This document shows positions 6,540 to 6,823 of a stretch of DNA of 6,823 nucleotides, piece after piece; position 1 is the stretch's first letter; each line of letters begins with the position of its first letter. The position numbers and the translations under genes are program-made. Origin of the DNA: an uncultured Lachnospiraceae bacterium (lineage in GTDB: Bacteria; Bacillota; Clostridia; Lachnospirales; Lachnospiraceae); NCBI GenBank assembly GCA_947178115.1, contig CAMWXF010000096.1, positions 1-6,823 on the forward strand, written 5' to 3'. The notes beneath the pieces were generated by a model. It had not been told where the DNA came from. It was given only the letters and a program-made list of their open reading frames with translations, and did not search any database.

Positions 6540-6558
6540 AACTGTTCTGAACAGTTAC
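6540..6558. repeat. Palindrome, copy 2 of the shared element, between tRNA-Trp and the sigma gene
   Basis: AACTGTT (6540-6546) and AACAGTT (6550-6556) are perfect complements around CTG. The 16 bases at 6543-6558 are identical to 901-916. The left side also forms a 10-base-period direct repeat, TTCTGAAC at 6535-6542 and again at 6545-6552. Its place between divergent transcription units (tRNA-Trp to the left, sigma gene to the right) suits a regulatory site. A T-run follows at 6561-6566, so a weak rightward terminator-like fold is an alternative, although no rightward gene ends just before it. Confidence 0.7.
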
Positions 6559-6631
6559 TATTTTTTAATAATCGTATGGCACCATTACGCCCGCGTGTGC
6601 GTGTTATTAATGTAGGGGGTGACAGGAAGAT

Positions 6632-6823
6632 ATGTCGGTAGAGGAGATTGTCGCGGAATATGGAGATATGTTATTTCGGATCTGTCTGGTAATGCTGTGC
6701 AATGAGCAGGACGCGCAGGACGCGGTGCAGGACACCTTATGCAGATACATGGAATATGCGCCGGAGCTTCGCGGCGCGGAACATGAGAAGGCGTGGCTGA
6801 TCAAGGTTGCGGCTAATCGGTGC
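6632..6823 (+). CDS. ECF-type sigma-70 family RNA polymerase sigma factor, N-terminal part, 3' truncated
   Basis: Only the first 64 residues lie in the window. They match sigma-70 region 2 in ECF style: YGDMLFRICLVMLCN (10-24) fits the start of region 2, DAQDAVQDTLCRYM (27-40) fits the conserved 'DAEDavQevF.r.' core-binding helix, and KAWLIKVAANRC (53-64) fits the 'WL..ia.N.c' segment that recognises -10 DNA. ECF factors direct RNA polymerase to stress or envelope genes and are often followed by an anti-sigma gene, which here would lie outside the window. The ATG at 6632 has AGGGGGTGA (6613-6621) ten bases upstream, a near-complete match to the anti-Shine-Dalgarno sequence. The AGGAAG nearer the start is too close to be ideal. 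The regulon cannot be told from this fragment. Confidence 0.86.
   Translation, partial: MSVEEIVAEYGDMLFRICLVMLCNEQDAQDAVQDTLCRYMEYAPELRGAEHEKAWLIKVAANRC

Noticed and set aside
6384..6631. Mobile element attachment site at the tRNA gene
   Set aside because: No integrase, no direct repeat of the tRNA 3' end and no phage or plasmid gene is present in the window.
1..6823. CRISPR array, insertion sequence, toxin-antitoxin or phage defence system
   Set aside because: No regularly spaced repeats, no transposase, and no gene pair of those kinds was found on either strand.

Overview
The window looks like a chromosomal segment of a Gram-positive Firmicute, most likely a Clostridia member of the Lachnospiraceae type. 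This is an inference from moderate-GC genes in AT-rich intergenic DNA, strong AGGAG-type ribosome binding sites, the LytR-CpsA-Psr (LCP) envelope enzyme, and protein sequence style. No 16S or other decisive marker is present, so genus and species cannot be given.

Layout from left to right: (1) the 3' part of radA, a DNA repair/recombination ATPase, cut by the window edge. (2) A 281-base AT-rich regulatory region holding a perfect match to the WalR box consensus, a 33-base dyad and promoter-like hexamers. (3) A complete LCP-family membrane protein that probably attaches wall polymers to peptidoglycan. (4) A strong hairpin in the next gap. (5) Two tightly linked ABC exporter half-transporters, two bases apart, that should form a heterodimer with one degenerate and one functional ATPase site. 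(6) On the opposite strand, a small acidic lipoprotein gene of unknown function whose 3' end overlaps the second ABC gene by 16 bases. (7) A single tRNA-Trp(CCA) gene on the minus strand with its own extended -10 promoter and a textbook intrinsic terminator. (8) A second copy of a 16-base palindromic sequence shared with the LCP upstream region. (9) The start of an ECF-type sigma-70 family RNA polymerase sigma factor gene, cut by the right edge.

The LCP protein, the exporter pair and the lipoprotein all act at the envelope, and the sigma factor belongs to a family that often controls envelope stress. Nothing in the sequence proves a joint pathway. The gene content is mostly ordinary. The most interesting material is regulatory: the WalR-like box before the LCP gene, and the shared 16-mer placed the same distance before -10-like hexamers upstream of both the LCP gene and the sigma factor gene. 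I saw no CRISPR array, insertion sequence, phage gene or clearly new multi-gene system.
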